This document shows positions 50,267 to 59,376 of a stretch of DNA of 64,000 nt, piece after piece. The number at the start of each line of letters is the position of its first letter. Position 1 is the first letter of the stretch. The stretch lies in assembly GCF_900452385.1 (NCBI RefSeq), contig NZ_UGOA01000001.1, positions 1,435,501-1,499,500 on the forward strand. Direction: 5' to 3'. Origin of the DNA: Legionella donaldsonii. GTDB lineage: Bacteria > Pseudomonadota > Gammaproteobacteria > Legionellales > Legionellaceae. The notes beneath the pieces are model-generated. The model was not told the DNA's origin. It did no database searches and saw nothing but the letters and a program-made list of their open reading frames with translations. A program made the position numbers and the translations under genes.

Positions 50267-51298
50267 ATGTCAGTTTCTAGTGGATCTAAAAATTATTTTC
50301 TTGATTGGTTCCAACAGAATGGTAATTTTCTTGATAAGAAGCTGACTACAAAAGAATGGGATCAGAAGGCAAGCGAACATGCTGTAAAAAAAGCGGTTGA
50401 AAACAATAAAAAAGCGCGCGCAATATACAGTTATCTGGATAATAAAATCATCTTGCAACATGCAAGGCTGGTCGACTATATCTTAACGGAAGCCTTTAAA
50501 AAATTTCAGGCTTCTGACTTTGAAAATCCCTCTGGTTTTGCGCAACCTAAAAAAGCAAGCCCAGAGGTTGTTAATTTTTTTAAGGTAAGGACTAAATTAG
50601 AGGATTTCATTCGTCAAAATATCTTCCAGCATCCCAGCCAAGCGACACAGCTTCAGGCTTTTCAACGATGGCTTACAATAGCAGAGATGTTGCGTCAACA
50701 AGGCTGTTATGAAGGAGTTAACGTCGTTGTTGGTGTGTTGATACAATCGGATATTAAATTAAAACTGGTGGCTCATTTAACAGACATTTACCGAAATCAA
50801 TTTTTAGAACTAGAAACACTCATTGCACCTTTAAAAGCATTCCAAGTTCTACGTAAGGAGCTTGCGAAAGGGCAAAAACCCTATCACGATCTACCCTGTA
50901 TCTTAATGTTGATTAGAGATCTCACCGGGTTTAGTGAAGTGCTAGGAGAGAATCAGAGTGAAATTGGACCCAAGCATTCCTCTTTTCAACAACTTGCTGC
51001 CAAGCAAAAATTGATACAAGGTATTTTAAATACTCAGACAAGACCATTACCCTGGTTTCCTAATGCCTTACGAGAGGTTTATGAAAAAATTGTAGGAAAA
51101 AAAGATAACGTTGTTTGTAATCCAGCCGCCGTAGGAGAGGATGAAGAACGCCCCGCTTTAAAGAGAGAGAGAGACGTTGTTGATTTATTAACATCCAATA
51201 CTAAAGGTAACCCCTGCTTTTGGCAGTCGGTAGTTCCAGAGGAAAAACCTGCCTTGGGGGAAGGGACAGTTCTTACCAGTTCCCCCGCAGCTTTTTGA
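50267..51298 (+). CDS. RasGEF (CDC25-homology) domain protein, candidate effector
   Basis: This 343-residue protein carries what looks like the catalytic domain of eukaryotic Ras guanine-nucleotide exchange factors at about residues 100-258. The pattern runs in the right order: KLEDFIRQNIF, then QLQAFQRWLTIAEMLRQQGCYEGVNVVVGVLIQSDI (compare Ra-x-I-kfI-xIA-x-LR-x-NF-x-AI-x-aL-x-I), KLVAHLTDIY, APLKAFQVLRKELAKGQ, and LPCILMLIRDLTGFSEV (compare PciPylg-x-LtDLt). The N-terminal 100 residues are helical. The tail from 280 is acidic and disordered (GEDEERPALKRER) and ends VLTSSPAAF, plausible for Dot/Icm export. Legionella has a known RasGEF-type effector (LegG2). GGGGGG precedes the ATG; it follows fliK by 45 bp. 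Confidence 0.7.
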   Translation: MSVSSGSKNYFLDWFQQNGNFLDKKLTTKEWDQKASEHAVKKAVENNKKARAIYSYLDNKIILQHARLVDYILTEAFKKFQASDFENPSGFAQPKKASPEVVNFFKVRTKLEDFIRQNIFQHPSQATQLQAFQRWLTIAEMLRQQGCYEGVNVVVGVLIQSDIKLKLVAHLTDIYRNQFLELETLIAPLKAFQVLRKELAKGQKPYHDLPCILMLIRDLTGFSEVLGENQSEIGPKHSSFQQLAAKQKLIQGILNTQTRPLPWFPNALREVYEKIVGKKDNVVCNPAAVGEDEERPALKRERDVVDLLTSNTKGNPCFWQSVVPEEKPALGEGTVLTSSPAAF

Positions 51299-51321
51299 GC
51301 TCGAATACTATTGGTAGGAAA

Positions 51322-51663
51322 TTAATAACAACTTCTTACACAACGAACAACAGCCCCATAGCGATTAACATAACAGTTTTTTTGGCAACGTACACCATAA
51401 TAAGGTCCCCGGCCACGCCAGTAAATGGGTCCTGGGCGATAGTAATAACCGGGACGATAATAGCTGGGACCATAGTAGTAATACCTGGGGTAGTTGCGAT
51501 AAACTTGGAAATAGGCTAATTCCATGTTCTTAGTTGCGCTTGGTGTTGGATTTTGGATTGAAGCTGCATGAGAATTGGACGTATAAGCGGTAGTTAAAAA
51601 CAATAAAGCAGAGATTGTAAGTGTAGGCAACAAGCCAATGTTTTTAACAGAATGGCTGTTCAT
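51322..51663 (-). CDS. Small secreted Tyr-rich protein
   Basis: This 113-residue protein has a signal peptide (hydrophobic near residues 10-26, likely cleaved after SHAA). The mature part is dominated by Tyr, Arg, Gly and Pro: RNYPRYYYYGPSYYRPGYYYRPG. It ends in a Cys-containing piece with four Cys (RCQKNCYVNRYGAVVRCVRSC) that may form two disulfides. I do not recognise a family. It lies convergent to the RasGEF-like gene, 23 bp from its stop. Confidence 0.75.
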   Translation of the reverse strand: MNSHSVKNIGLLPTLTISALLFLTTAYTSNSHAASIQNPTPSATKNMELAYFQVYRNYPRYYYYGPSYYRPGYYYRPGPIYWRGRGPYYGVRCQKNCYVNRYGAVVRCVRSCY

Positions 51664-51781
51664 GTTTACTGTCCTTAGTTTGTTAGGGCTATTTTAAATT
51701 ATAGACAGATTGGCAAATTTTAACCAATTGCTGTTTTAAACTCAGAGAAGAGTTAATTCATCGTTTTCGTGTTATTAATAG

Positions 51782-52228
51782 GTGGTCAAATTGATTGATA
51801 GAAACTATACCTTTCATTTAGCAATTTTAAGTCTTATTGCTGGTATGCCAATGGCGTTCGCAGCCACGGTTTTTTCACCTGTCTGCCCAAAAGAAATCGA
51901 TATAATGGAAACCTTGATGAATGCTTATCCAGGTTGGAGTCAGGTTGTGAGTAAAGGGAGTTATTACCTTAACAGCATTGCTTTTTACGCAGGTGACCCT
52001 AAGGATTTAGCGAATCTCAAACCCGATTTTGCCAACAAGGGAGTGGCTAAATGGTCTTTCTCACCCAATGATAATATTTATATTGTGTGCGGCTATAATC
52101 AGACTGCTATACAACTTACCCAAGCCTTACCTGCAAACATTAACCGTTGTGAAGTAACATTTGATCAAACGATGATGAGTGAGAAAGGCTTTATCCCTAA
52201 AAAAGTAACTTGTTTCCAAGAGCAGTAG
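51782..52228 (+). CDS. STY0301-family exported protein
   Basis: This 148-residue protein has a signal peptide ending near MAFAA and the features of the STY0301 family: an early CP pair (VCPKEI), a Trp-containing middle (PGWSQVV), LANLKPD, KWSFS, a Cys before the Tyr-Asn segment (IVCGYNQTAIQLTQALP) and a later Cys pair (NRCEVTF, KVTCF). Its function is unknown; it is periplasmic. It appears to start with GTG at 51782, or TTG at 51791 behind AGGTGG. Confidence 0.7.
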   Translation: MVKLIDRNYTFHLAILSLIAGMPMAFAATVFSPVCPKEIDIMETLMNAYPGWSQVVSKGSYYLNSIAFYAGDPKDLANLKPDFANKGVAKWSFSPNDNIYIVCGYNQTAIQLTQALPANINRCEVTFDQTMMSEKGFIPKKVTCFQEQ

Positions 52229-52242
52229 TTTTTCGCTATTCA

Positions 52243-53019
52243 CTAAGCGAGATAAGTAATATTCACCAGAAATCCATTGGTATATAGATGAGCTAAGGTC
52301 AAGCCAGTACTCATCGTTTGTCCAGGCGCTCGACTAAGTTGACTTTTCCCCCAATCCGCAAATTCGTAGCCAATGCCAATTTGCCAATTTGAGGTTAATA
52401 CTTTTTGTACGCCAGCTCCAAGATTATAAGTGAATGCTGTTTTGGTATGAGATGCAAAATCGGGTGTGGGCAGTGCTTCAAAAATTGTTGGCATGTTAGT
52501 AAAACGGTAAGCTTCGTTAAATCCAATGCCTATACTGCCGCTAATCCAGGGGATAACAACATAACCGCTATCGAGCAAAATCTTGCCTTTTAGAGCGATA
52601 TGAGAATGTTTTAAGCGGTAGTTGTAACTATAATTATTAAATTGGGGGTCCGCATCATCCCATACATAGCCTGATAATTTTGCATTACCTGTAGTGACTA
52701 CAGCAAGGCCCATTTGGCTTTGGAGTTGATTCCCATGCAGTGTTTTTTGTATTCCTACAAAAAGTTCACCTTCTGCTAATGCATTTGTTGTCTCATTTTT
52801 TACATAGGATTTTTCAATCTGTGGCGCGAGAAAAAAAGTTTGTGTTCTTCCACCATTTTCCCATACAGGGCCGCTACTTAAACTTGCAACAAAAGATGAA
52901 TAAATAGTAGAGGACAGATTGTTAAAGAGAGGTATATTATTAGTTGCGTGAACTTCTTGCATTCCCAGTCTTGTACAGAGTATTAACACTACACTCAATT
53001 TACTGTTGTTTAACTTCAT
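52243..53019 (-). CDS. Outer-membrane beta-barrel protein
   Basis: This 258-residue protein has an N-terminal signal peptide (cleavage near EVHA) and alternating short beta strands ending in an aromatic-terminated hydrophobic strand (GFLVNITYLA, rather than a strict C-terminal Phe). Strands such as IPWISGSIGIGFNEAYRF and NWQIGIGYEFADWGKSQLS look like an OmpW/OmpA-type eight-strand barrel common in Legionella. The substrate is unknown. The ATG at 53019 has CAGGAG upstream; the longer ATA-containing start at 53037 is less likely. Confidence 0.75.
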   Translation of the reverse strand: MKLNNSKLSVVLILCTRLGMQEVHATNNIPLFNNLSSTIYSSFVASLSSGPVWENGGRTQTFFLAPQIEKSYVKNETTNALAEGELFVGIQKTLHGNQLQSQMGLAVVTTGNAKLSGYVWDDADPQFNNYSYNYRLKHSHIALKGKILLDSGYVVIPWISGSIGIGFNEAYRFTNMPTIFEALPTPDFASHTKTAFTYNLGAGVQKVLTSNWQIGIGYEFADWGKSQLSRAPGQTMSTGLTLAHLYTNGFLVNITYLA

Positions 53020-53202
53020 AAATACTCCTGTAATCATCTATCCGATTGACGATTCATTCTACAAAGCATTATCGAATTACACAAGAAAGAATAATTATAA
53101 AATCAATTAGTTGTAAAATAATTGGCTTATTCTTTTCATAAAATTTAACCTAAGTGAGGGCTCAAATTTACCTCAAAAAATGCGATAGAAACGTTTAATC
53201 AT

Positions 53203-53997
53203 TTAGCCTAATAACAGCATGAAAAAAGTTCTTAAACTTAAGAGAATAATGAGGGTACCAACAGTAATCATCAGTATCTTCGCTGGTATAATACGAATCA
53301 TATAAGCGGAAATAGGAGCTGCAAGAGCACCACCTAAAATTAGACCAATAATAACTGGCCAGTGTTTAAGTCCAATAGTAGAAAAAAAAGTGGCGGAGAT
53401 ACTGGTTGTTACCAGGAATTCAGCTAAATTAACCGAACCGATTGTATAACGGGGTGGTTCACCTTGAGCGAGTAAGGCTGAGTTGACAATCGAGCCCCAA
53501 CCACCGCCACCTGCTGCGTCCAGGAAGCCGCCGGCAAAGCCTAGTGGGATAAGACGGTGAATTTTTTGCGCTGGTTTTTCACGCCGCAGTAATTTATAGA
53601 GGATATAGTTCCTTATTCTTTCTGATAAACTACTTTGCTGAAAGGCTTTGTAGATGATGTAAATACCCATAACAAACAGATAAATCATCAGAAAAGGTTT
53701 AATAAGTTGTTCCGGAGCTTTTGTTAGTAGATGGGCGCCTGCAATACCTCCCAGGATGCCTGGGATAACAAGCCTGCGAAATAGGTTATGATCGATGTTT
53801 TTAAACATCATGTGTGAGAGGCCAGAAACAGCGGTTGTAACTATTTCTGCAGTGTGAACGCCAGCACTTGCCATCGAAGGCGCTACGCCAAAGGCCATCA
53901 GTGCGGTCATACTGATGAGTCCGTAACCCATGCCAAGGCCGCCATCAATCAATTGGGCTCCAAAGCCAATTAATCCAAAAAGCAAATATTCATTCAT
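53203..53997 (-). CDS. TSUP (TauE/SafE) family transporter
   Basis: This 264-residue inner-membrane protein has about eight hydrophobic segments and two copies of the family's Gly-rich helices: FGAQLIDGGLGMGYGLISMTAL and GFAGGFLDAAGGGGWGSIVNSALL. TSUP proteins export sulfite or organosulfonates, or act as anion transporters. The substrate is not evident. The 155 bp upstream are very AT-rich and hold only promoter-like DNA. Confidence 0.85.
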   Translation of the reverse strand: MNEYLLFGLIGFGAQLIDGGLGMGYGLISMTALMAFGVAPSMASAGVHTAEIVTTAVSGLSHMMFKNIDHNLFRRLVIPGILGGIAGAHLLTKAPEQLIKPFLMIYLFVMGIYIIYKAFQQSSLSERIRNYILYKLLRREKPAQKIHRLIPLGFAGGFLDAAGGGGWGSIVNSALLAQGEPPRYTIGSVNLAEFLVTTSISATFFSTIGLKHWPVIIGLILGGALAAPISAYMIRIIPAKILMITVGTLIILLSLRTFFMLLLG

Positions 53998-54153
53998 TGA
54001 TATTAATATTATTTTTTATATTAGAATAATACGCTTTAAAAATATTTTTTAAATGAGAAAATTAACTATTTTAAAAAATAGGACACTAACCAATTCATAT
54101 GGTTATAGCTTACTTAAAGAAATAAAGAGTGAATTAAAAAGATAAACTGGCTG

Positions 54154-54888
54154 TTATCTATTAAATCTGACAATGGGTTCTCTTCCCTCGAGTACCTCTG
54201 CAGGACTATCCTGGAGAAATTTATAATCAATCAATATATTTTTTACATATTGACAGATTTGATCCCACAGTTTTCTTTTATCGAAGATAGTTGCAGCACT
54301 GCTGCTGGGGCAATCAATCTCGAGATCAAGCAACGTGATTCCTTGAGGGTTAAACAAAGAGGTTGTGGTTGTCTTGGCATGATACCCATTCCCACTGATT
54401 TCATCTATTCCTTGACTGGTAGATAATTTTTTATAAATCTGTTCCTCTTTAACCTGCAAACCATTTCCTGTAGGAACAAAATCAATGGTGGTTTGTGGTT
54501 CGCAAGCTCGTATTAGACCACTGTTCACATTACTGACACAATAATTAGTGGCAAAGGGAAAACCAGCTTGGTGGAAATGCATCAGTGCTTGCAGCACTAA
54601 TTCATCTTGATCTGCAGAAGGATAATTAGCGAATAAAAATTTTTTAAAAAAATTAATGAGTTCTTCATTATTGGCAAAGGTATCCGGGTCTTTAATTTCA
54701 ATTTTGGCATTTATTAGTACTTGAGGGAGCGATAGACCATTGATTAGGATTGGGCATTTTTCGCCACCTCGTGCCCATCGGTTCCAATCTCTACGTGCCT
54801 GTTCCATATCATTTGTGGGGGCGGCGGTATTCTCTTCTTCTGCATAGGCAAAAATACCTAAATGTTTGTATTTCCAGTAAGTACCCAT
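54154..54888 (-). CDS. Unknown accessory protein
   Basis: I do not recognise this protein of about 244 residues. It is soluble, without a signal peptide or membrane segment. The N-terminus reads MGTYWKYKHLGIFAYAEEE; later parts have NNEELINFFKKFLFANYP, a Cys-containing core and a C-terminal helix DKRKLWDQICQYVKNILIDY. A TTG at 54933 would give a longer product but overlaps a likely -10 (TATACT), so the ATG at 54888 is used. Size, solubility and neighbourhood would suit a secreted effector; that is a guess. Confidence 0.65.
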   Translation of the reverse strand: MGTYWKYKHLGIFAYAEEENTAAPTNDMEQARRDWNRWARGGEKCPILINGLSLPQVLINAKIEIKDPDTFANNEELINFFKKFLFANYPSADQDELVLQALMHFHQAGFPFATNYCVSNVNSGLIRACEPQTTIDFVPTGNGLQVKEEQIYKKLSTSQGIDEISGNGYHAKTTTTSLFNPQGITLLDLEIDCPSSSAATIFDKRKLWDQICQYVKNILIDYKFLQDSPAEVLEGREPIVRFNR

Positions 54889-54970
54889 TGTTGTCTTTGA
54901 TTCTGTTTTATTTGTTTTGCCAAAGTATAGCAAGCTTATCTTAAGTCAAAATTAAAATTAAAATTAAATA

Positions 54971-55477
54971 TCAACCATGGCTTTTGGCCAATAAGCGGTT
55001 AATGTATGCGATCGCTAAAGCTGAAAAAACTAAAGTCAGATGAATAACTACTTGCCACATAACGGTATTACTAGTTTGCTTGGTGGGATCGATAAAGGTA
55101 CGCAACAAATGGATCGAGGAAATCCCAATCAGTGCGAGTGCCAGTTTAATTTTCATGGCACCCGCATCTAACTCGTCAAGCCATTCGGGTTGATCAGGAT
55201 GATTATGTAGATTCAATTTGGATACGAAGGTTTCGTAACCGCCCATAACAACCATAATCAGTAAATTAGCGATCATAACCACATCAATTAAATCCAGTAC
55301 GCCCAACATGATTTGAATATCATTAAAGCCGTTGATATGGAGAATTAAATGAAATAGTTCTTTAATAAAACGATAAACATAGGCGATTAAAATAAGCATG
55401 AGGCCAAAATACAAAGGAGTTTGCAGCCAGCGTCCCACAAAAATTAGACGGCTAATATTTTCTTTTAATTTATTCAT
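54971..55477 (-). CDS. yqhA: YqhA/UPF0114 family membrane protein
   Basis: This 168-residue inner-membrane protein has three or four hydrophobic segments. The cytoplasmic motif FVGRWLQTPLYFGLMLILIAYV at the N-terminus and MIANLLIMVVMGGYETFVSKL and LDAGAMKIKLALALIGISSIHLL match the UPF0114 (YqhA) family. The function of the family is not known. Confidence 0.85.
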   Translation of the reverse strand: MNKLKENISRLIFVGRWLQTPLYFGLMLILIAYVYRFIKELFHLILHINGFNDIQIMLGVLDLIDVVMIANLLIMVVMGGYETFVSKLNLHNHPDQPEWLDELDAGAMKIKLALALIGISSIHLLRTFIDPTKQTSNTVMWQVVIHLTLVFSALAIAYINRLLAKSHG

Positions 55478-55698
55478 GCTAAATCGTTCGCTGTTGAGTG
55501 AATTACCGTGATCAATTCAGGAGGTTGCAGTGTACTGTAATTTTTGAAAATAGAATAGGCAGTCAGATCTCTTTAACAGCATATTTCTTTTTCTCTTTGA
55601 TGGCCAAATCAGGTCCTTTTGAAAGATAGGTAGTCAAACGAAGCGATAATTTCCAGCTATAGTTTATTTAGAGGTGGCATTTTTTCAGGGAGAATCTA

Positions 55699-55986
55699 AT
55701 GGCCAGGAGGATATTGACAAATTTGGGGTTGTTGACAGTCTTGCTATTGATAAATTCCGCGAGTGGATGGGCTTCCTCACCACCAATACAACCACCAGGT
55801 GCCAGTTTACCACAATCTTATAATCCAGGGACGGGTAGCGATTTGTATACTATTAGTAATCATGGCGGGAGTTTTGACACTACACCGGTAGATCACACTG
55901 GTACTGAGAATGATATTCACTATGAGTACAATCATGTGCAATCAAAAGAATATCAAGGTAAACAACCTATTCACAAAGGGTTTTGA
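55699..55986 (+). CDS. Small exported protein
   Basis: This 95-residue frame has a clear signal peptide (hydrophobic at 9-22, cleavage near GWAS) and a mature chain of about 70 residues rich in Pro, Ser, Gly and His, apparently disordered. AGGGAG precedes the ATG by a good distance. There is no recognisable domain. Confidence 0.65.
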   Translation: MARRILTNLGLLTVLLLINSASGWASSPPIQPPGASLPQSYNPGTGSDLYTISNHGGSFDTTPVDHTGTENDIHYEYNHVQSKEYQGKQPIHKGF

Positions 55987-56126
55987 CGTGTGGATGAAGT
56001 GAAATTCTGAATGTCAATCCTCTATTCGCAGTCAACAAAATAGAAAGATAAGAAACTATCGTTAATTTGTTGCTAATTTCTACAAGAAGCGATAAAAATG
56101 ATTAAGGAATCTTATTAGAGCCAACC

Positions 56127-58277
56127 ATGCCAATCTATTATAATGATAAGCTGTTGACCAAGTTCAAGAATAAGAAAGGCGGTAAAAACCACGTTGAGGT
56201 AGACGGTTTTTATCGTGATCCGGATGGGAATGAATTTTTCATTAAAAAACCCAAAGATCGTAAAGAGTTATTTACAGAGTTATTCGCTGGCTTGTTGCTA
56301 AAAGAATTCATAAGGCGCGAATTGATTGATGAAATTTATCATGATTCGTTTATTTGTGCCGACTTTATTAAACTTGACGATGGGAGTTATGGCCTTATTC
56401 AGCCAAAAATTGTATTCAAAGAATTGTTTAAAATCATTGGTACCGGCTATCGTGATGGTTCAGATCGGGATCCTTTGTGGGAAATGTTTTGCGGGCCTCA
56501 GTATTATTTATTACTCACGCAATTAAGACAGCATTTTGGCCTGGCTGTCATTCTGATGTTTTCTTTGCTTTTAGGGGATAACAGTGTTCATAGTGGTAAT
56601 GTCGTTTGTTTGGAAGTGATTGCTGCTCTCGCGATTGATTTTATACAATTTGCACGGATTGATTGGGGGGCTGCCTTTCGTTATTTTGGACACAAAAAAA
56701 ATAATGAGGATCTTCTAAACCCGTTTGAATATCAGGGCTGGTTCAATCCTAAAGGCTATACAAAGGGTTATTTTTTAAATTACAAGAAAATCAAAGGGTT
56801 ATTTCCAGCTATCGCCGAACAGGCAAAAAGCTTTCTGGCTCGAGTCGATGAAGCAATATTTGCCGATATGGTTGGCTGTGTATTGCAACAAATGCCTGTT
56901 GATTTGGTGGATCATGAGACTCAAACAGAGCTGACCGCGTATCTTTGTATAGAATCCTTTAATGCGGTCATTTTGGGCAAAGAAGGTAATTCTCAACAAT
57001 TTTCTCGTGACTTAGCGGAAATATTACATACACGATTAACAAAAATGACAGGCTTGCGGGATTTTGCTGTTGCCTCCGCTGAATCAAGCTTGTCGCAAAT
57101 TATGTTTGTGGAAAGTACACCAAAAGCAGTTGCTTTGCCGGTTAATCTGGTTACTCCTTTTGCTGAACAGATGAAAATTTGGTTTAGTATCCTTTCTGCC
57201 TCTGATGAAAAAAGTATTTTTGACTTTAATACCGTAGAGTTAGCCAAATTAGTAAGACAGTTCAATGCGTTTACTAGCCGGTTATTACGGCAAGCTGAAA
57301 CATTAACCGGGGCATTATCAACTGCTCATGGAGAGGGTTCTCAGCCTGGTCATTTTCTCCGTTGTTTATTTACTATGGAAGACGATTTAACCCCTCACTT
57401 CACCTCCTACACAGAAAAGCGCAGCTCCGATATACAACCTTATTGGCAGGCTGTTGAAATGGCGTTAACGTACAGTTTTAATACGATTGTTCTCATCAAG
57501 GTACTGCAAAATACCCAAAATTCAACTGAACTCGCCAAAGCATCGGCTATTCATTTCCTTTTTGGGGCTCTAAAAGATGCTTTAGAGTCGTTTGGTATCG
57601 CGTATCAAGGTTTAGTGCAGGAGCTCCAAGAAACACTATTGTCTATGACGGGTAAACAACTTGTTAAATGTTGTTTGGAGGAAGCGGATTTTGCCAGTAC
57701 AAGTTTGTTAATTGGACTTGTACTTAAAAATCAGGCGCTATGGATGCGAATGAATTTAGCGTTTGATGAAGGGGGTGAAGAGTTTGGTCAGGATAAGGCT
57801 GTGCATGAAATTGTCAGGTTGCGCCAATTCCATGAAGATTATAGGTTGCTCACGACCTTAATCAGAGAGTTAGCACTAATAACTACCTTTGATACAAAGG
57901 GGGTCGTTGTTAATAAAATCTTCTGGCTTTTCGAAAAACTGCCTGAATCGTTGCAAATAGAACTTGCTCCTACCTTAACCAAAATTCAACTGGAATTTAA
58001 AGAGTGGCAGCAACGGTACAGTGTTGATGGGAGTCTGGATGAGTTGGATGAGGAATCCAATTCATCTTCAGAAACGGGCGACACAACGCATTTAACGGTG
58101 ATGATTAGTTCTGAGAGTATGGCGAATCCTGCTCCTAAACAAGCCGAGGAAACTGTCGCAAGTAAACTGCTTTTTTTCCTACCGGCTAAGATTACCAATT
58201 TTTCAAACATGGTTAATAGATCGGCGGTTAAAAAAGAAGAAGCACCGCCGCCGGTAGCCAGTTCTCATAAGGCTTAA
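56127..58277 (+). CDS. Kinase-like effector candidate
   Basis: This 716-residue protein has kinase-like motifs in its first 190 residues: FFIKKPKDRKELFTELFAGLLLKEF (ATP-binding Lys at 40-41, helix-C Glu near 51), catalytic-loop-like GDNSVHSGN (150-158), and IDFIQFARIDWGAAFRYF (DFG-like metal Asp near 179). The order GD-x-x-x-H-x-x-N then IDxG is that of phosphatidylinositol kinase-like folds, as in the N-terminal domain of the Legionella effector LepB (from memory, not aligned). The remaining 500 residues are mostly helical and unrecognised. The tail has an acidic patch (DELDEESNSSSETGD), then a basic, Pro-rich end, PPPVASSHKA. No signal peptide is seen. Confidence 0.65.
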   Translation: MPIYYNDKLLTKFKNKKGGKNHVEVDGFYRDPDGNEFFIKKPKDRKELFTELFAGLLLKEFIRRELIDEIYHDSFICADFIKLDDGSYGLIQPKIVFKELFKIIGTGYRDGSDRDPLWEMFCGPQYYLLLTQLRQHFGLAVILMFSLLLGDNSVHSGNVVCLEVIAALAIDFIQFARIDWGAAFRYFGHKKNNEDLLNPFEYQGWFNPKGYTKGYFLNYKKIKGLFPAIAEQAKSFLARVDEAIFADMVGCVLQQMPVDLVDHETQTELTAYLCIESFNAVILGKEGNSQQFSRDLAEILHTRLTKMTGLRDFAVASAESSLSQIMFVESTPKAVALPVNLVTPFAEQMKIWFSILSASDEKSIFDFNTVELAKLVRQFNAFTSRLLRQAETLTGALSTAHGEGSQPGHFLRCLFTMEDDLTPHFTSYTEKRSSDIQPYWQAVEMALTYSFNTIVLIKVLQNTQNSTELAKASAIHFLFGALKDALESFGIAYQGLVQELQETLLSMTGKQLVKCCLEEADFASTSLLIGLVLKNQALWMRMNLAFDEGGEEFGQDKAVHEIVRLRQFHEDYRLLTTLIRELALITTFDTKGVVVNKIFWLFEKLPESLQIELAPTLTKIQLEFKEWQQRYSVDGSLDELDEESNSSSETGDTTHLTVMISSESMANPAPKQAEETVASKLLFFLPAKITNFSNMVNRSAVKKEEAPPPVASSHKA

Positions 58278-59272
58278 GAATTCATGGCCAATAACGCTTT
58301 GTCAGCATCGCGATAACCTGCGGCGATTCGCTTTTGGATTGTGTTTGGAGAAAAATCAAACGGAGCACTTACAGTTTCTGGATCTACATTTTCAATATAA
58401 AGGATATTCTCAATATATTTGTAGTTTATAAGACGTTGATAACCTGGTAGTTGTTTAATAGGGCTATTAGCAGGGATGATTTTTTCAATTTCATCCATTG
58501 CTTCAATGTATTCATTGATTTTTTCAGTTAATTCTTTGTTAAACCTCACTTTATTAGAAAATTGAATTTCAAAAATTCTGTCAAAAACATCAATCATATT
58601 GTCTGGTATTTTGCCTTGGCTGGGAAAAAGATTGATGACAATAATTTGTTTTTCTACTTCCGGGTTTGGATCCAGGCAGTCCAAAACTGGGGATAACGGT
58701 GTGTTTTCAAATAAACCACCGTCCCAATAATACTTGTTTTTGATAGTTGTCATTGGAAAACCGGGAGGTAAGCTGCCGCTGGCCAACACATGTAAAGGCG
58801 TTATTTTTGTAGACCCCTTGCCTAGATTAGTGAACGTTTTTACTTTTCCTGTTGCAACATCCGTTGCAGTAAGAATTAGCCGAATAGTGCTATTATTGAC
58901 CTTTTTAAAATCAATGTATTTGTTTAGTAAGTGCTGTAAAGGCTGGGTGAAATAAAAACTCGTCCACTTAGTCAGGTTCCAATAGTCAGTGCGTAGACGG
59001 AAAAAGGATTGATTACCAAACAAGGCCAGATAAGAGCTTAGTTTTTCACTGAAGGGAAAAGAAAAAACAGTGAGTTCTTCCCACATTGCTTCAAGGGTCG
59101 AAATTGGTTCCTCTCTCGCACCGACCAATGCTATGGCATTTATGGCACCAATAGAAACCCCTGAAATAATGTCTGGTGTGAATTGAGGATTCTCGTAGAG
59201 GCGTTTTAAAGCACCAAATTCATAAGCTCCTAATGCACCGCCGCCTTGCAGTACTATCCCTGTTTGTTTCAT
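58274..59272 (-). CDS. Patatin-like phospholipase
   Basis: This 332-residue protein has the patatin fold. The anion hole is QGGGALGAYEFGAL near the start, the nucleophile is Ser40 in GVSIGAINA, and the catalytic Asp184 is in YWDGGLFENTP, giving the Ser-Asp dyad. The C-terminal half has the segments seen in bacterial DUF3734-type patatins. Substrates are membrane lipids. Patatin homologues are numerous in Legionella and some are secreted by Dot/Icm. The stop codon region overlaps that of the convergent kinase-like gene by four bases. Confidence 0.85.
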   Translation of the reverse strand: MKQTGIVLQGGGALGAYEFGALKRLYENPQFTPDIISGVSIGAINAIALVGAREEPISTLEAMWEELTVFSFPFSEKLSSYLALFGNQSFFRLRTDYWNLTKWTSFYFTQPLQHLLNKYIDFKKVNNSTIRLILTATDVATGKVKTFTNLGKGSTKITPLHVLASGSLPPGFPMTTIKNKYYWDGGLFENTPLSPVLDCLDPNPEVEKQIIVINLFPSQGKIPDNMIDVFDRIFEIQFSNKVRFNKELTEKINEYIEAMDEIEKIIPANSPIKQLPGYQRLINYKYIENILYIENVDPETVSAPFDFSPNTIQKRIAAGYRDADKALLAMNS

Positions 59273-59376
59273 GGATATCCATTCTGTACAGCTAAATCTA
59301 ATCTTTAGTATAGATTAAGTAAGGGCGCTTCGCATGAGTCATAGCGAGCCTGGCAGGGCAAGAGGTCCGTACATGG

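Noticed and set aside
52405..52593. A 62-codon plus-strand frame inside the outer-membrane protein gene
   Set aside because: It is an antisense shadow of a well-supported gene and has a low-complexity sequence.
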